From positions 87,822 to 151,821 of the forward strand of contig JACQBG010000044.1 of NCBI GenBank assembly GCA_016194585.1: a stretch of DNA of 64,000 bases, in the 5' to 3' direction. Below are positions 21,096 to 30,052 of this stretch, one piece after another. Below the pieces are notes generated by a model, which made no database searches, was not told the origin of the DNA, and saw only the letters and a program-made list of their open reading frames with translations. Source of the stretch: Gemmatimonadota bacterium. Its GTDB lineage: Bacteria > Gemmatimonadota > Gemmatimonadetes > Gemmatimonadales > Gemmatimonadaceae. Each line of letters opens with the position of its first letter. Position 1 is the stretch's first letter. The translations under genes and the position numbers were made by a program.

Positions 21096-23884
21096 GCCCA
21101 GTACCGGACTCACCGCTCCGTCGCGTCACCGATCCCTACCTCCCGCCCGACCACGACGCCTTCGTCGGTTCGGGCGAGACGCGACGGATCATCGTCATCG
21201 CCCCGACGCGTGCGGCGTGCGAGACGATCGAACTGGCCTTCGCCCTCGACATCGAGACGGTGCTCTGGCGCGAGCGCGGCACCGAACTGCGCTCGCTCGC
21301 CGAGCAGTTCCGCCGCGACGACCTCGCCTCCGCGCCCGGGAGCCGTCGCCTCGGGTTCGGCATCGTCGCCGGCACGGGCACCGGAAAGACGCTCAGCGTG
21401 AAGCCCATCGCCCAGGCGCTGCTCGGCACGACCGACCTGCGCGTGGGAGTGATCAACCGCGAGCGTGAGGCGACCCCTGAATCGCCCACCTGGAACGTGG
21501 TCATCGTGACGACCGGCATCGCGCGGCGCTGGTTCCAGGACGGCGACATCCGCGCGCAGGACACGCTGGTCGTGGACGAGATCCATCAGACGAGCGCCGA
21601 GCTGGAACTCTGCCTCGCGCTCGGCAAGCGCGTCGGCTGCCGCTTCATCTGGCTCTCGGCGACGGTGGACCCGACGTTCTACGCGAACTACCTCGACGCG
21701 CAGACGGTGGTCGAGAGCAGCGCGTTCGACCCGGCGAAGGCGGCCGACGTGCAGGTGGTGCGTCGCGCGCCCGGCGACTTCCTCGACGACAAGTTCCTGA
21801 CGCGCGTCGTGAAGGAGGAGCGCGGCGTCGGCGTCTTCCTGCCGACGCGCGCGATGGTGGAACAGGTCGCGACGACGGTGCAGATCCGCTTCCCGCGTCT
21901 CACCGCGCAGTTCTACCACGGTGGCGAGCCGATCCGCGTGATCCGGCCGTTCCTCGATGGCACCGTCGCCAAGCCCTACGTGCTCGCGATGACGGCGGCC
22001 GGCCAGAGCGCGCTCAACGTGCAGGGACTCGACACGGTCATCATCGACGACACGCGGTTCGCCAACGTCGTCGACCGCGGCAAGAACGTGCTCACCAAGC
22101 TGCACCTCGGGGCGAACGAGATCCTGCAGATGGCGGGGCGCGTGCACGGCCGCGTCGCCGGCGGGCGCGTGTTCATCCTCAGTGACCGCGACATCCAGTT
22201 CGCCGCGCTGCGGCCGACGGCCCCCGAGTTCCAGCTCGCCGGCGACAGCGAGCGCGTGGCGATGACGTGCGCCGACCTCGGCGTGCGCGCCGACGAGCTC
22301 GAGTTGCCGGTGCCGCTCGACAAGATGAGCTACCGGAACGCCGTGGCGCACCTCGAAGCGCGGGGGATCATCGAGAACGCGCGGCTCTCGAAGTACGGCA
22401 GGGCCGTCGAGGCGATGCCGGTGGACCGGCCGTGGGCCGAGCTGCTCGTGCACTGCGACGACGCGCTGCTGCCGTACGTCGCCGTGATGGCGGGGATCGA
22501 GAGCCTGCACCGGATGACGCGCGAGGACCGTGAGCTCGCCGGACTCATCGTGCGCGGGAGCGACAACCTCACGGCGTACAACGTCTACGCCGAGGCGTTC
22601 CACAAGTGCGGCTACGTGGGCGAGGTGTACGGGCTGCCCCGCCACCTGTTCGACGAGAGCGTCGAGCGGTGGGCCGAGCGGCGCGGCGTGCTCGTGAAGA
22701 GCATCGAGGACGCGGCGCTGGCGATGGCGAGCGTGTACCGTGCCGTGAAGCTCCCGCTGCCGACCGCGATGCCGCTCGTCACCGACGCCGTCGAGCGGAA
22801 GTTCGTGGAGTTGCTCGCGCAGATCCAGCCGTTCAGTCTCGTCATCGACGAACAGACGGCCGATGGCCACGACGCGCGCGTGTCGAAGACGAGCGTCGCC
22901 GGGAGCTGGGGCGCGATCTGCGGGACGCTGCGCTACTTCGCCGATCCGTACGGCAACCCGCGCGCGGCGATCGAGGGGACGAACATCCCCAACGGGCTCA
23001 TCCGCAAGTATTCGACCGCCGGCGCGCCGACGCTGGTGTTCGACGGCCGGCACAAGAGCACGCCGCTGGCGCTCGAGCGGCGCGTGACCTACTTCGGCTT
23101 CGAGCTCTCGCGCGAGCGCGAGCCGGTGGACGAATTCCCGGCCGGGCTCGAGGACGAGGCGCGCCGCGTGCTCGCCGAGGCGCTCGCGCGCGGCGAGGCC
23201 CGCCATGGCGCGGTGGTGCGCAACCGGCAGCCCGTCGACGACGTGCGCGAGGCATGGCGGCGTTCCGGCGGGCGCACGCCGAAGCTCGGCCAGGCCGAGC
23301 TCACGGCGTGGTACCTCGAGCGGCTGCGCGAGGTGAACTCGCTGCAGGGCTTCCGCGCCGCGCCGCTGCGCCTCGACGCCGACGACTTCGTGCCGCGTGA
23401 CGTGCGCACGAAGCTCTCCGAGTTGCCGGGCGCGATCGAGATCCGGGGGCGGGCCGCGCCGTTGCACTACGAGGTCGAGGACACGCCCGAGGGGCCGCGC
23501 GGCGTGGTGCGCGCCGTGCTGCACGAGAAGCAGGCGCGGGGGCTCGTCGCCGAGGAAGTGCCCGAGCTCGACCGGCCATTGCGCTTCACGGTCACGCGCG
23601 GCGCGCGCGGGAGCGTCAAGGCCGAGAGCGTCGACGACATCCAGGACGCGCTCGACCGGCCGTTCACCGACGAGGAAGCGCGCGGTCGCGGCGCACGGCG
23701 CGACGACGCGCCGTCGAACGGCGGGCGCCGCTTCGACCGCGGTCGAGGGCGCGGGAACGATCGCGGCCGCGGCGGCGACGATCGCCGGCCGGGCGGATCG
23801 AGCGGGCCGAACCGTCCGCACGACAAGGGCGGGTTCCGGCCCGGCTCGCCGAGCGGGCGCGGGAAGCGGCGCGGCGGGCGCTGA
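21092..23884 (+). CDS. DEAH-like (HrpA/HrpB-related) helicase with RGG-rich C-terminal tail
   Basis: GTGTGKTLSVKPI, VVDEIHQTSAE, LSATVDPTFYA, LQMAGRVHGRVAGG. C-terminus rich in RGG/GRGR. Start not resolvable. Confidence 0.75.
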   Translation, partial: VSPVPDSPLRRVTDPYLPPDHDAFVGSGETRRIIVIAPTRAACETIELAFALDIETVLWRERGTELRSLAEQFRRDDLASAPGSRRLGFGIVAGTGTGKTLSVKPIAQALLGTTDLRVGVINREREATPESPTWNVVIVTTGIARRWFQDGDIRAQDTLVVDEIHQTSAELELCLALGKRVGCRFIWLSATVDPTFYANYLDAQTVVESSAFDPAKAADVQVVRRAPGDFLDDKFLTRVVKEERGVGVFLPTRAMVEQVATTVQIRFPRLTAQFYHGGEPIRVIRPFLDGTVAKPYVLAMTAAGQSALNVQGLDTVIIDDTRFANVVDRGKNVLTKLHLGANEILQMAGRVHGRVAGGRVFILSDRDIQFAALRPTAPEFQLAGDSERVAMTCADLGVRADELELPVPLDKMSYRNAVAHLEARGIIENARLSKYGRAVEAMPVDRPWAELLVHCDDALLPYVAVMAGIESLHRMTREDRELAGLIVRGSDNLTAYNVYAEAFHKCGYVGEVYGLPRHLFDESVERWAERRGVLVKSIEDAALAMASVYRAVKLPLPTAMPLVTDAVERKFVELLAQIQPFSLVIDEQTADGHDARVSKTSVAGSWGAICGTLRYFADPYGNPRAAIEGTNIPNGLIRKYSTAGAPTLVFDGRHKSTPLALERRVTYFGFELSREREPVDEFPAGLEDEARRVLAEALARGEARHGAVVRNRQPVDDVREAWRRSGGRTPKLGQAELTAWYLERLREVNSLQGFRAAPLRLDADDFVPRDVRTKLSELPGAIEIRGRAAPLHYEVEDTPEGPRGVVRAVLHEKQARGLVAEEVPELDRPLRFTVTRGARGSVKAESVDDIQDALDRPFTDEEARGRGARRDDAPSNGGRRFDRGRGRGNDRGRGGDDRRPGGSSGPNRPHDKGGFRPGSPSGRGKRRGGR

Positions 23885-23966
23885 CGGCTCGCGCTCGCGC
23901 CGTGCGCCCGCTGGAAAGTTCGCGTACGCGGGCATAGGTTCGCTCCATCTTCACCCAGAGGACGAT

Positions 23967-24518
23967 GTGGAACGCCGCGACCTCCTGCGCGCCCTCGGCG
24001 CCGCTGCCGCGCTCACGCTGCTCCCGCGCGATGCCGAAGCCGCGTGGGCGCGCCTCGCCCGCGCACCCGGCGCGCCACTCCGCGCGCTGAACGCGAGCCA
24101 GGCCGCGCAGGTCGCCGCCCTCGCCGACGTCGTGTTGCCGCGCACCGACACGCCGAGCGCGACCGATGTCGGCGTCGTCGCGTGGGTCGATCTCATCGTC
24201 GCCGACTACTACAAGGATGCCGAGCGCACCCAGTTCACCGAGGGGCTCGCCGCGATCGACGCGCTCGCGCAGGGAGGCACGACCGGAGGGATCGGCTACG
24301 GACCCGAGGCGGCGGCCTCGCTCATCGATGCGCTCGAGAGAGGGGACCGTCGCGCCGCCGCCGGCAGCGCCTGGTGGCGCCTCAAGGGGCTCGTGCTGCA
24401 CGGCTATTTCACGAGCGAGAAGGTGCAGAAGGAGGTCCTCAAGATGAACATCATGCCCGGCAAGTTCGACGGCGACGCACCGATGCGCGTGCCGGCCGGA
24501 GGGCATTCGCGTGGCTGA
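23967..24518 (+). CDS. Gluconate 2-dehydrogenase subunit 3-like protein (Tat/Sec exported)
   Basis: ERRDLLRALGAAAALTLLP leader; LADVVLPRTDTPSATDVGV; located directly upstream of a GMC oxidoreductase. Confidence 0.75.
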   Translation: MERRDLLRALGAAAALTLLPRDAEAAWARLARAPGAPLRALNASQAAQVAALADVVLPRTDTPSATDVGVVAWVDLIVADYYKDAERTQFTEGLAAIDALAQGGTTGGIGYGPEAAASLIDALERGDRRAAAGSAWWRLKGLVLHGYFTSEKVQKEVLKMNIMPGKFDGDAPMRVPAGGHSRG

Positions 24519-26202
24519 GCGCACGCGGTACGACGCGATCGTCGTCGGTTCGGGGATCAGCGGCGGGTGGGCCGCGAAGGAGTTGTGCGAGCGCGGGCTC
24601 AAGACGCTCGTGCTCGAGGCGGGCGGACCCGTCGATCCGCTCAAGGACTACGTGGAGCACGTGCAGCCGTACGAGATGAAGTACCGCGGCTACGGCGACC
24701 GCGCGCAGCTCGAGCGCGACCACCCGGTGCAGAAGGATTGCTACGCCTGCGACGAGGTGGGGCACAAGTTCTTCGTGAACGACAACGACAACCCGTACAC
24801 GAACCCGGCCGAGGCGCCCTTCAAGTGGTTCCGCGGGCGGCAGGTGGGCGGACGCTCCATCACGTGGGGGCGGCAGGTGTACCGCTGGAGCGACCTCGAC
24901 TTCGAAGCCAACGCGAAGGACGGGCATGGCAACGACTGGCCGATCCGCTACAAGGACATCGCGCCCTGGTACTCGCACGTCGAGCAGTTCATCGGCATCA
25001 CGGGGGCCAACGAAGGACTCGCCCAGCTCCCCGACGGCGAGTTCCTCCCGCCGATGCAGATGACCGGCGTCGAGCGACTCGCCCGCGAACGGATCCTCAC
25101 CGCGTTCGGCGGCGAGCGGGTGATGACGATCGGCCGCGCCGCGATCCTCACGCAGAACCACAACGGGCGCGCGGCGTGCCATTACTGCGGCCCCTGCGAA
25201 CGCGGCTGCATCACGCACTCGTACTTCAGCTCGATCGGCTCCACGCTGCCGGCGGCGCGCAAGACGGGGAACCTCACGCTCCGCCCGAACAGCGTCGTCG
25301 CCGAAGTGCTCTACGACGCCAAGCGCGGCCGCGCGAAGGGGGTGCGCGTCGTCGACGCGCAGACCATGCAGTCGATCGAGTTCGACGCGAAGATCGTCTT
25401 CCTCTGCGCGTCGGCGATCGAGTCGGTGCGGCTCCTCCTCAACTCGAAGAGCGCGCGGTGGCCCGACGGACTGGCGAACTCGAGCGGCACCCTCGGCAAA
25501 TACGTGATGGACCACCACTACGGCTCGGGCGCGAGCGCTCGCATGCCCGGCTTCCTCGACCGCACGACGGTCGGCCGCCGGCCGAACGGCATCTACGTGG
25601 CGCGCTTCCGCAACGTGAAGAACGCGCAGCCCGATTTCCTGCGCGGCTACGGCATGCAGGGGGGATCGGGGCGCGGCAACTGGGGGCGTGGCAGTTCGAT
25701 GCCGGGCTACGGCGCCGCGTTCAAGCAGTCGCTCATCGACGACTTCGGCCCGTGGTCGCTCTCCATCAGCGGGTGGGGAGAGACGCTGCCGAACGAGGCG
25801 AACACCGTCACGCTCGACCCCGAGGTGAAGGACCGGTGGGGGGTGCCCGCGGCGCGCATCGACGTGCGCTGGCGCGACAACGAGAAGGCGATGGACAAGG
25901 ACATGAGCGTCGCCGCGGCCGAGATGCTCACCGCCGCCGGTTGCGAGGACGTGCGCCAGCACGGGTCGAACAACCCGCCCGGCCACTGCATCCACGAGAT
26001 GGGGGGCGCGCGCATGGCCCGCACGGCGCAGGAGGGGGTGCTCAACGGCTGGAACCAGGCCTGGGACGTGAAGAACCTCTTCGTCACCGACGGCGCGTGC
26101 ATGGCGAGCACCGCGTGCCAGAACCCGAGCATCACCTACATGGCGCTCACGTCGCGCGCCGCGGCCCACGCGGTGGGGATGATGAAGCGGGGGGAGCTAT
26201 GA
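24511..26202 (+). CDS. GMC family oxidoreductase
   Basis: VVGSGISGGWAAKELCERGLKTLVLEAGG FAD-binding motif; C-terminal HEMGGARM...LFVTDGACMASTACQNPSITYMALTSRA. Confidence 0.92.
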   Translation: MAERTRYDAIVVGSGISGGWAAKELCERGLKTLVLEAGGPVDPLKDYVEHVQPYEMKYRGYGDRAQLERDHPVQKDCYACDEVGHKFFVNDNDNPYTNPAEAPFKWFRGRQVGGRSITWGRQVYRWSDLDFEANAKDGHGNDWPIRYKDIAPWYSHVEQFIGITGANEGLAQLPDGEFLPPMQMTGVERLARERILTAFGGERVMTIGRAAILTQNHNGRAACHYCGPCERGCITHSYFSSIGSTLPAARKTGNLTLRPNSVVAEVLYDAKRGRAKGVRVVDAQTMQSIEFDAKIVFLCASAIESVRLLLNSKSARWPDGLANSSGTLGKYVMDHHYGSGASARMPGFLDRTTVGRRPNGIYVARFRNVKNAQPDFLRGYGMQGGSGRGNWGRGSSMPGYGAAFKQSLIDDFGPWSLSISGWGETLPNEANTVTLDPEVKDRWGVPAARIDVRWRDNEKAMDKDMSVAAAEMLTAAGCEDVRQHGSNNPPGHCIHEMGGARMARTAQEGVLNGWNQAWDVKNLFVTDGACMASTACQNPSITYMALTSRAAAHAVGMMKRGEL

Positions 26203-27077
26203 ACCGGCGGCAGGCGCTGGGTGCGCTCGGAGCGTTCGGGGTGACGGCGACTGCGGGCAAACCGTTCACCGTCCACGGCGGTGAGCGTGAGGTCGGTGGC
26301 GCGGCGCGCTCGAATGCCGCAGGAGTCTCCCTGAAGCAGAGTGTCTCCCGCTGGTGCTATGGCTCGCTCACCCTCGACCAGCTCAGCGCCGCGGCGAAGG
26401 AGATCGGGCTCGTGGCCATCGACCTGCTCGATCGCAACGAGTGGGAGGTGCCGAAGAAGTACGGCCTCGCCTGCGCGATGGCGAACGGGTTCGGCACCAT
26501 CCCCAAGGGGTTCAACCGTCCCGACCAGCACGACAAGCTCGTCGCCGACGCCGAGGAGATGATCCCCGCGGCCGCGGCCGCCGGGGTGCCGAACATCGTC
26601 TGCTTCAGCGGCAACCGGCAGGGGCTGAGCGACGGCGAGGGGATCGCCAACTGTGTCACCGGGCTCAAGCGCCTCGCGCCCGTGGCCGAGCGGCACGGCG
26701 TGACGCTCTGCCTCGAGCTGCTCAACAGCAAGGTCGACCACAAGGACTACCAGTGCGACCACACCGCGTGGGGCGCCGAGGTGGTGAAGGGGGTCGGCTC
26801 GCCGCGCGTGAAGCTGCTGTACGACATCTACCACATGCAGATCATGGAAGGGGACGTCGTGCGCACGATCCGCACCTACGCGCCGCACATCGCGCACTTC
26901 CACACCGGCGGCGTGCCGGGGCGTAACGAGATCGACGACACGCAGGAGCTCAACTACCGCCGCATCGCACAGGCGGTCGTCGAGACCGGCTTCACCGGCT
27001 ACCTCGCGCACGAGTTCGTGCCGAAGCGCGATCCGCTCACGTCGTTGCGCGACGCGGTGAGGATCTGCGCGGTGTGA
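26199..27077 (+). CDS. Hydroxypyruvate isomerase-like TIM-barrel protein
   Basis: ATG overlaps the GMC stop. LCLELLNSKVDHKDYQCD, VKLLYDIYHMQIMEGD, HFHTGGVPGRNEID, GYLAHEFVP. Confidence 0.8.
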   Translation: MNRRQALGALGAFGVTATAGKPFTVHGGEREVGGAARSNAAGVSLKQSVSRWCYGSLTLDQLSAAAKEIGLVAIDLLDRNEWEVPKKYGLACAMANGFGTIPKGFNRPDQHDKLVADAEEMIPAAAAAGVPNIVCFSGNRQGLSDGEGIANCVTGLKRLAPVAERHGVTLCLELLNSKVDHKDYQCDHTAWGAEVVKGVGSPRVKLLYDIYHMQIMEGDVVRTIRTYAPHIAHFHTGGVPGRNEIDDTQELNYRRIAQAVVETGFTGYLAHEFVPKRDPLTSLRDAVRICAV

Positions 27078-27110
27078 GCGCGGGTCAGGCGTGCACGCCG
27101 CCAGATACGT

Positions 27111-27183
27111 GCCGGCGAAATTTCCGAGGGGATCAGTTCTGATCGGCATGGATCAGAACTGATCCCCTCAAAAATTCGCCGGC
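27111..27183. repeat. Long inverted repeat, 19-bp perfect inner stem plus 9-bp perfect outer stem
   Basis: GAGGGGATCAGTTCTGATC (27126-27144) vs GATCAGAACTGATCCCCTC (27151-27169). Outer GCCGGCGAA (27111-27119) vs TTCGCCGGC (27175-27183). Confidence 0.9.
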
Positions 27184-27235
27184 AGGGAGGCTGATCGAAG
27201 CGCGTTGGAGAGCACAATTGCACCACGTTGTGAAT

Positions 27236-27254
27236 GTGTAACTCTATGTTATAC
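27236..27254. promoter_or_regulatory. Candidate TetR-type operator (GTgTAAC-N5-GTTAtAC)
   Basis: Near-palindrome GTGTAACTCTATGTTATAC in an AT-rich intergenic stretch upstream of a TetR-like gene. Confidence 0.45.
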
Positions 27255-27292
27255 AGTCACTTAGATTGAAAAGGGATAGAAACACTTGCCTT

Positions 27293-27315
27293 TAGGACTT
27301 TCGAGTCCTAGTTTT
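27293..27315 (+). terminator. UUCG-tetraloop hairpin followed by T4, just upstream of the TetR-like gene
   Basis: TAGGACT-TTCG-AGTCCTA (27293-27310), then GTTTT. Confidence 0.55.
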
Positions 27316-27321
27316 CACTCC

Positions 27322-27918
27322 GTGAACGCAAGACGACTCCAGATCCTCGATGCCGCCGCCGCGCTGTTGTGCGAGAAGGGATACGCTCGCACCTCCGTCG
27401 ACGACGTCATCGAACGCGCCGGCCTCAGCGGCAAGAGCCACTTCTACCACTACTTCAAGTCCAAGGAAGAGCTCGGCTACGAAGTGATCGGCCGGCAGTT
27501 CGATCTGATGGCCGAGCGCGGCGCCACGATCCTGCGCGACACCGCGGCGGCGCCGCTCGACCGGCTCACGCGGTTCATCGACTCGGTCGTGGCGCTGCAG
27601 ATCGAGAGCGGTGGCAAGGGTGGCTCCCCGTTCGGCGCGCTGGGCGCCGAGCTGGCGGAGAAGGACGAACGGTTCCGCCTGCGCCTCGCGCAGCTCTTCC
27701 GCGGCTGGAGTGCCCAGATCCAGGCGCTGCTCGAAGAGGCCCACGACCAGTTGAGCGACGACGCCGACCCCCAGCGACTCTCCCGTTTCATCGTCGCCAC
27801 GCTCGAAGGGGCGACCCAGATGGCACGGCTCAAGCGCGATCCGAGCGTGCTCCTGGGCATCGCGACCGACCTGAAGCGGTTCATCTGCACCAACCAGCGA
27901 CGGATGGCGACCTCATGA
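27322..27918 (+). CDS. TetR/AcrR family transcriptional regulator
   Basis: RRLQILDAAAALLCEKGYARTSVDDVIERAGLSGKSHFYHYFKSKEEL helix-turn-helix. GTG at 27322 preferred over TTG 27286. Confidence 0.9.
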   Translation: MNARRLQILDAAAALLCEKGYARTSVDDVIERAGLSGKSHFYHYFKSKEELGYEVIGRQFDLMAERGATILRDTAAAPLDRLTRFIDSVVALQIESGGKGGSPFGALGAELAEKDERFRLRLAQLFRGWSAQIQALLEEAHDQLSDDADPQRLSRFIVATLEGATQMARLKRDPSVLLGIATDLKRFICTNQRRMATS

Positions 27919-28547
27919 TCGGACATATCTCCAACGGCGCCGCGACGATGGATCCGCGGCGCGCCACCTTCGACGCCGAGGCGCTCGCGCAGCTCGACGC
28001 GCTGCGCAGCTTCGCCCTCAAGCTCACCCGCGCCGCCGACGACGCCGACGACCTCGTGAGCGACACCATGCTGCGCGCCTTCCAGCGATGGGAGCAGTAC
28101 CGGCTCGGCACGAACATCCGCGCCTGGCTGTTCACCATCCTGTACCATGTGTTCGTGAGCCGCCGGCGCCGCATCGACATGCGCGAGGTGCGCCCCCCCG
28201 AGGACGGCGAATGGGGCGGCCACGAGCCGGTGGGCGACGCCGACCCGGAAGGGGCGTTCTACGATTCCTTCCTTGACGAGGAGATCACCGCCGCGATCGC
28301 GCAGCTGCCGGCCGAGTACCGCGACGCGGTGCTCCTGAGCGACCTGCATGGGCTGCGCTACGCGGAGATCGCCGAGAAGCTCGCCGTGCCCGAGGGGACC
28401 GTGAAGTCGCGGCTCTTCCGCGGGCGCCGGCTGCTCCAGAAGGAGCTCCGCGGCTACGCGACCGAGATGGGCTACATCAAGGCGCGCGGGGAGTCGACGT
28501 ACAGCGACGCCCTCGACGACGAGCTGGTGACGGTCGAGGCGGCGTAA
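27915..28547 (+). CDS. ECF-type sigma-70 family RNA polymerase sigma factor
   Basis: Sigma2 DDLVSDTMLRAFQRWEQYRLGTNIRAWLFTILYHVFVSRRRR; sigma4 LPAEYRDAVLLSDLHGLRYAEIAEKLAVPEGTVKSRLFRGRR. Confidence 0.93.
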   Translation: MIGHISNGAATMDPRRATFDAEALAQLDALRSFALKLTRAADDADDLVSDTMLRAFQRWEQYRLGTNIRAWLFTILYHVFVSRRRRIDMREVRPPEDGEWGGHEPVGDADPEGAFYDSFLDEEITAAIAQLPAEYRDAVLLSDLHGLRYAEIAEKLAVPEGTVKSRLFRGRRLLQKELRGYATEMGYIKARGESTYSDALDDELVTVEAA

Positions 28548-28587
28548 GCGGGGTTCGTGGCCGGGATGGTGTGACTGCTGGCCGCGG

Positions 28588-28703
28588 ATCGCACGGATCA
28601 CACAGATCAGTCGGATCGCCAAACGGATACGCACGGATCGTTCTCCGGGGAGTCCCCGGGAAACATCCGTGCGTATCCGTTCTTCCGATCCCTGAGATCC
28701 GTG
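28588..28703. repeat. Nested palindromic intergenic element (copy B), same word family as 16062..16203
   Basis: Core CCGGGG-AGT-CCCCGG (28645-28659). Perfect 17-bp arms AACGGATACGCACGGAT (28622-28638) / ATCCGTGCGTATCCGTT (28665-28681). Outer imperfect arms GCACGGATC.../...GATCCGTG. Confidence 0.85.
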
Positions 28704-28757
28704 GCTCCGCTGTTGTCGTTGCTCGAACGACGCAGCCCGAAGCCGACCCGCGGGACG

Positions 28758-29426
28758 TCAGCCGTTGACGGTCAGCTTCACCTTGCGGCGATGCCGCGCC
28801 GCCTTGGCGCGGTTGCCGCAGGTCGCCATCTCGCACCAGCGGCGCTTGCCGTTGCGGCTGCCATCGAAGAACACGCGGCTGCAGCGGGAGTCGGCGCAGC
28901 GGCGCACGCGGGCGAGCTCGCCGCTCACGAGGGCGTCGGCCGCGCTCTCGATGATCGGGATGAGCAGCCCGGCGAACACGTCGCCGACGGTCACGAAGTT
29001 GCGCGTGAAGCCGCCGTCGGAGCGCGGCTCGACGCGGCGCGTGCCGGCGCTGCGGCCGAGGATGCGGTTGATCTCGCCGATGGCGACCTGCGTCGCGCGT
29101 TCGGCGGGTGCCCCGCCCCGTTCGGCGAGGGCGCGCAGCACGTTGCGGATGCGGCGCGCTTCGTGCAGCGCGGCGCTCGCCCCCGTGGGCTGCTGTTGCG
29201 CACGCTTCAGCATGGCCGAGGCCCGCTCGGCATCGAGGATGCGCGCCGAACTCAACCACTGGACGAAGGTATCGAACGCGTCGAGCGCGTCGAGACGGGT
29301 GCCCTTGCGGTTGCGTGCAGCGTCATCGCTGTTGACGAAATCGAGCCAGAGGCGTTCGCCGACGAAGACGAACGCATCCGGCGCGGCGGCGGAATCCATC
29401 GAGACCGGCATCGTGAGGGACGACAT
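28758..29426 (-). CDS. CGNR zinc finger (ABATE-type) protein
   Basis: C-terminal CADSRCSRVFFDGSRNGKRRWCEMATCGNRAKAARHR. ATG at 29426. Confidence 0.88.
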   Translation of the reverse strand: MSSLTMPVSMDSAAAPDAFVFVGERLWLDFVNSDDAARNRKGTRLDALDAFDTFVQWLSSARILDAERASAMLKRAQQQPTGASAALHEARRIRNVLRALAERGGAPAERATQVAIGEINRILGRSAGTRRVEPRSDGGFTRNFVTVGDVFAGLLIPIIESAADALVSGELARVRRCADSRCSRVFFDGSRNGKRRWCEMATCGNRAKAARHRRKVKLTVNG

Positions 29427-29512
29427 GGGCGGAACCAGGTTAGGCGTGAAGGGCCGCCGAAGCAAGCATGGCGGGGATGCGGCTGGCCGCCGCATGGGCG
29501 TAGACTTCCGGA

Positions 29513-30052
29513 ATGCGACTCGACTCGGTGCGACTCGTCGCCGTGGGATCGACGAATCCGGTGAAGCTCGCCGCCGTGCGGGCGATCCTCGGCCCACTCG
29601 CTCCCCACGCGGCGTTCGAGGGAGTGGGCGTGTCGTCGACCGTGGCCGACCAGCCGTTCGGCGACGACGAGACGATCCGGGGGGCACGGAGTCGCGCTGA
29701 AGCGGCGCGCGCCGCACTCGACGCCGATCTCGGCGTCGGGATCGAGGGGGGCTGCGTGGAGACGGCCGACGGCCTGCGCACCTGCGCGTGGGCCGCGGTC
29801 GTCGACCGCGACGGCGCGCGCGGCACCGGTGGGTCGCTGGCGATGCCGCTCCCCCAGTCGGTGGCGCGCGACATCCGCGCGGGGATGGAGCTGGGCCACG
29901 CGATGGACGCGCTGGTCCGGCAACACAACACCAAGCACGGCGCCGGCGCCGTCGGCATCCTCACCGCGGGACTGGTCGACCGCCAGCGCGCGTACGAAGT
30001 GCTCGTCACGTATGCCCTCGCGCCGTGGCTCACGCCGGAGTACTGGCCATGA
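29513..30052 (+). CDS. yjjX: Inosine/xanthosine triphosphatase (DUF84)
   Basis: VAVGSTNPVKLAAVRAIL, GARSRAEAA, GVGIEGGC, AGAVGILTAGLVDRQRAYE. Confidence 0.88.
   Translation: MRLDSVRLVAVGSTNPVKLAAVRAILGPLAPHAAFEGVGVSSTVADQPFGDDETIRGARSRAEAARAALDADLGVGIEGGCVETADGLRTCAWAAVVDRDGARGTGGSLAMPLPQSVARDIRAGMELGHAMDALVRQHNTKHGAGAVGILTAGLVDRQRAYEVLVTYALAPWLTPEYWP

Noticed and set aside
21110-23935. 941-aa minus-strand ORF
   Set aside because: Antisense shadow of the helicase gene.
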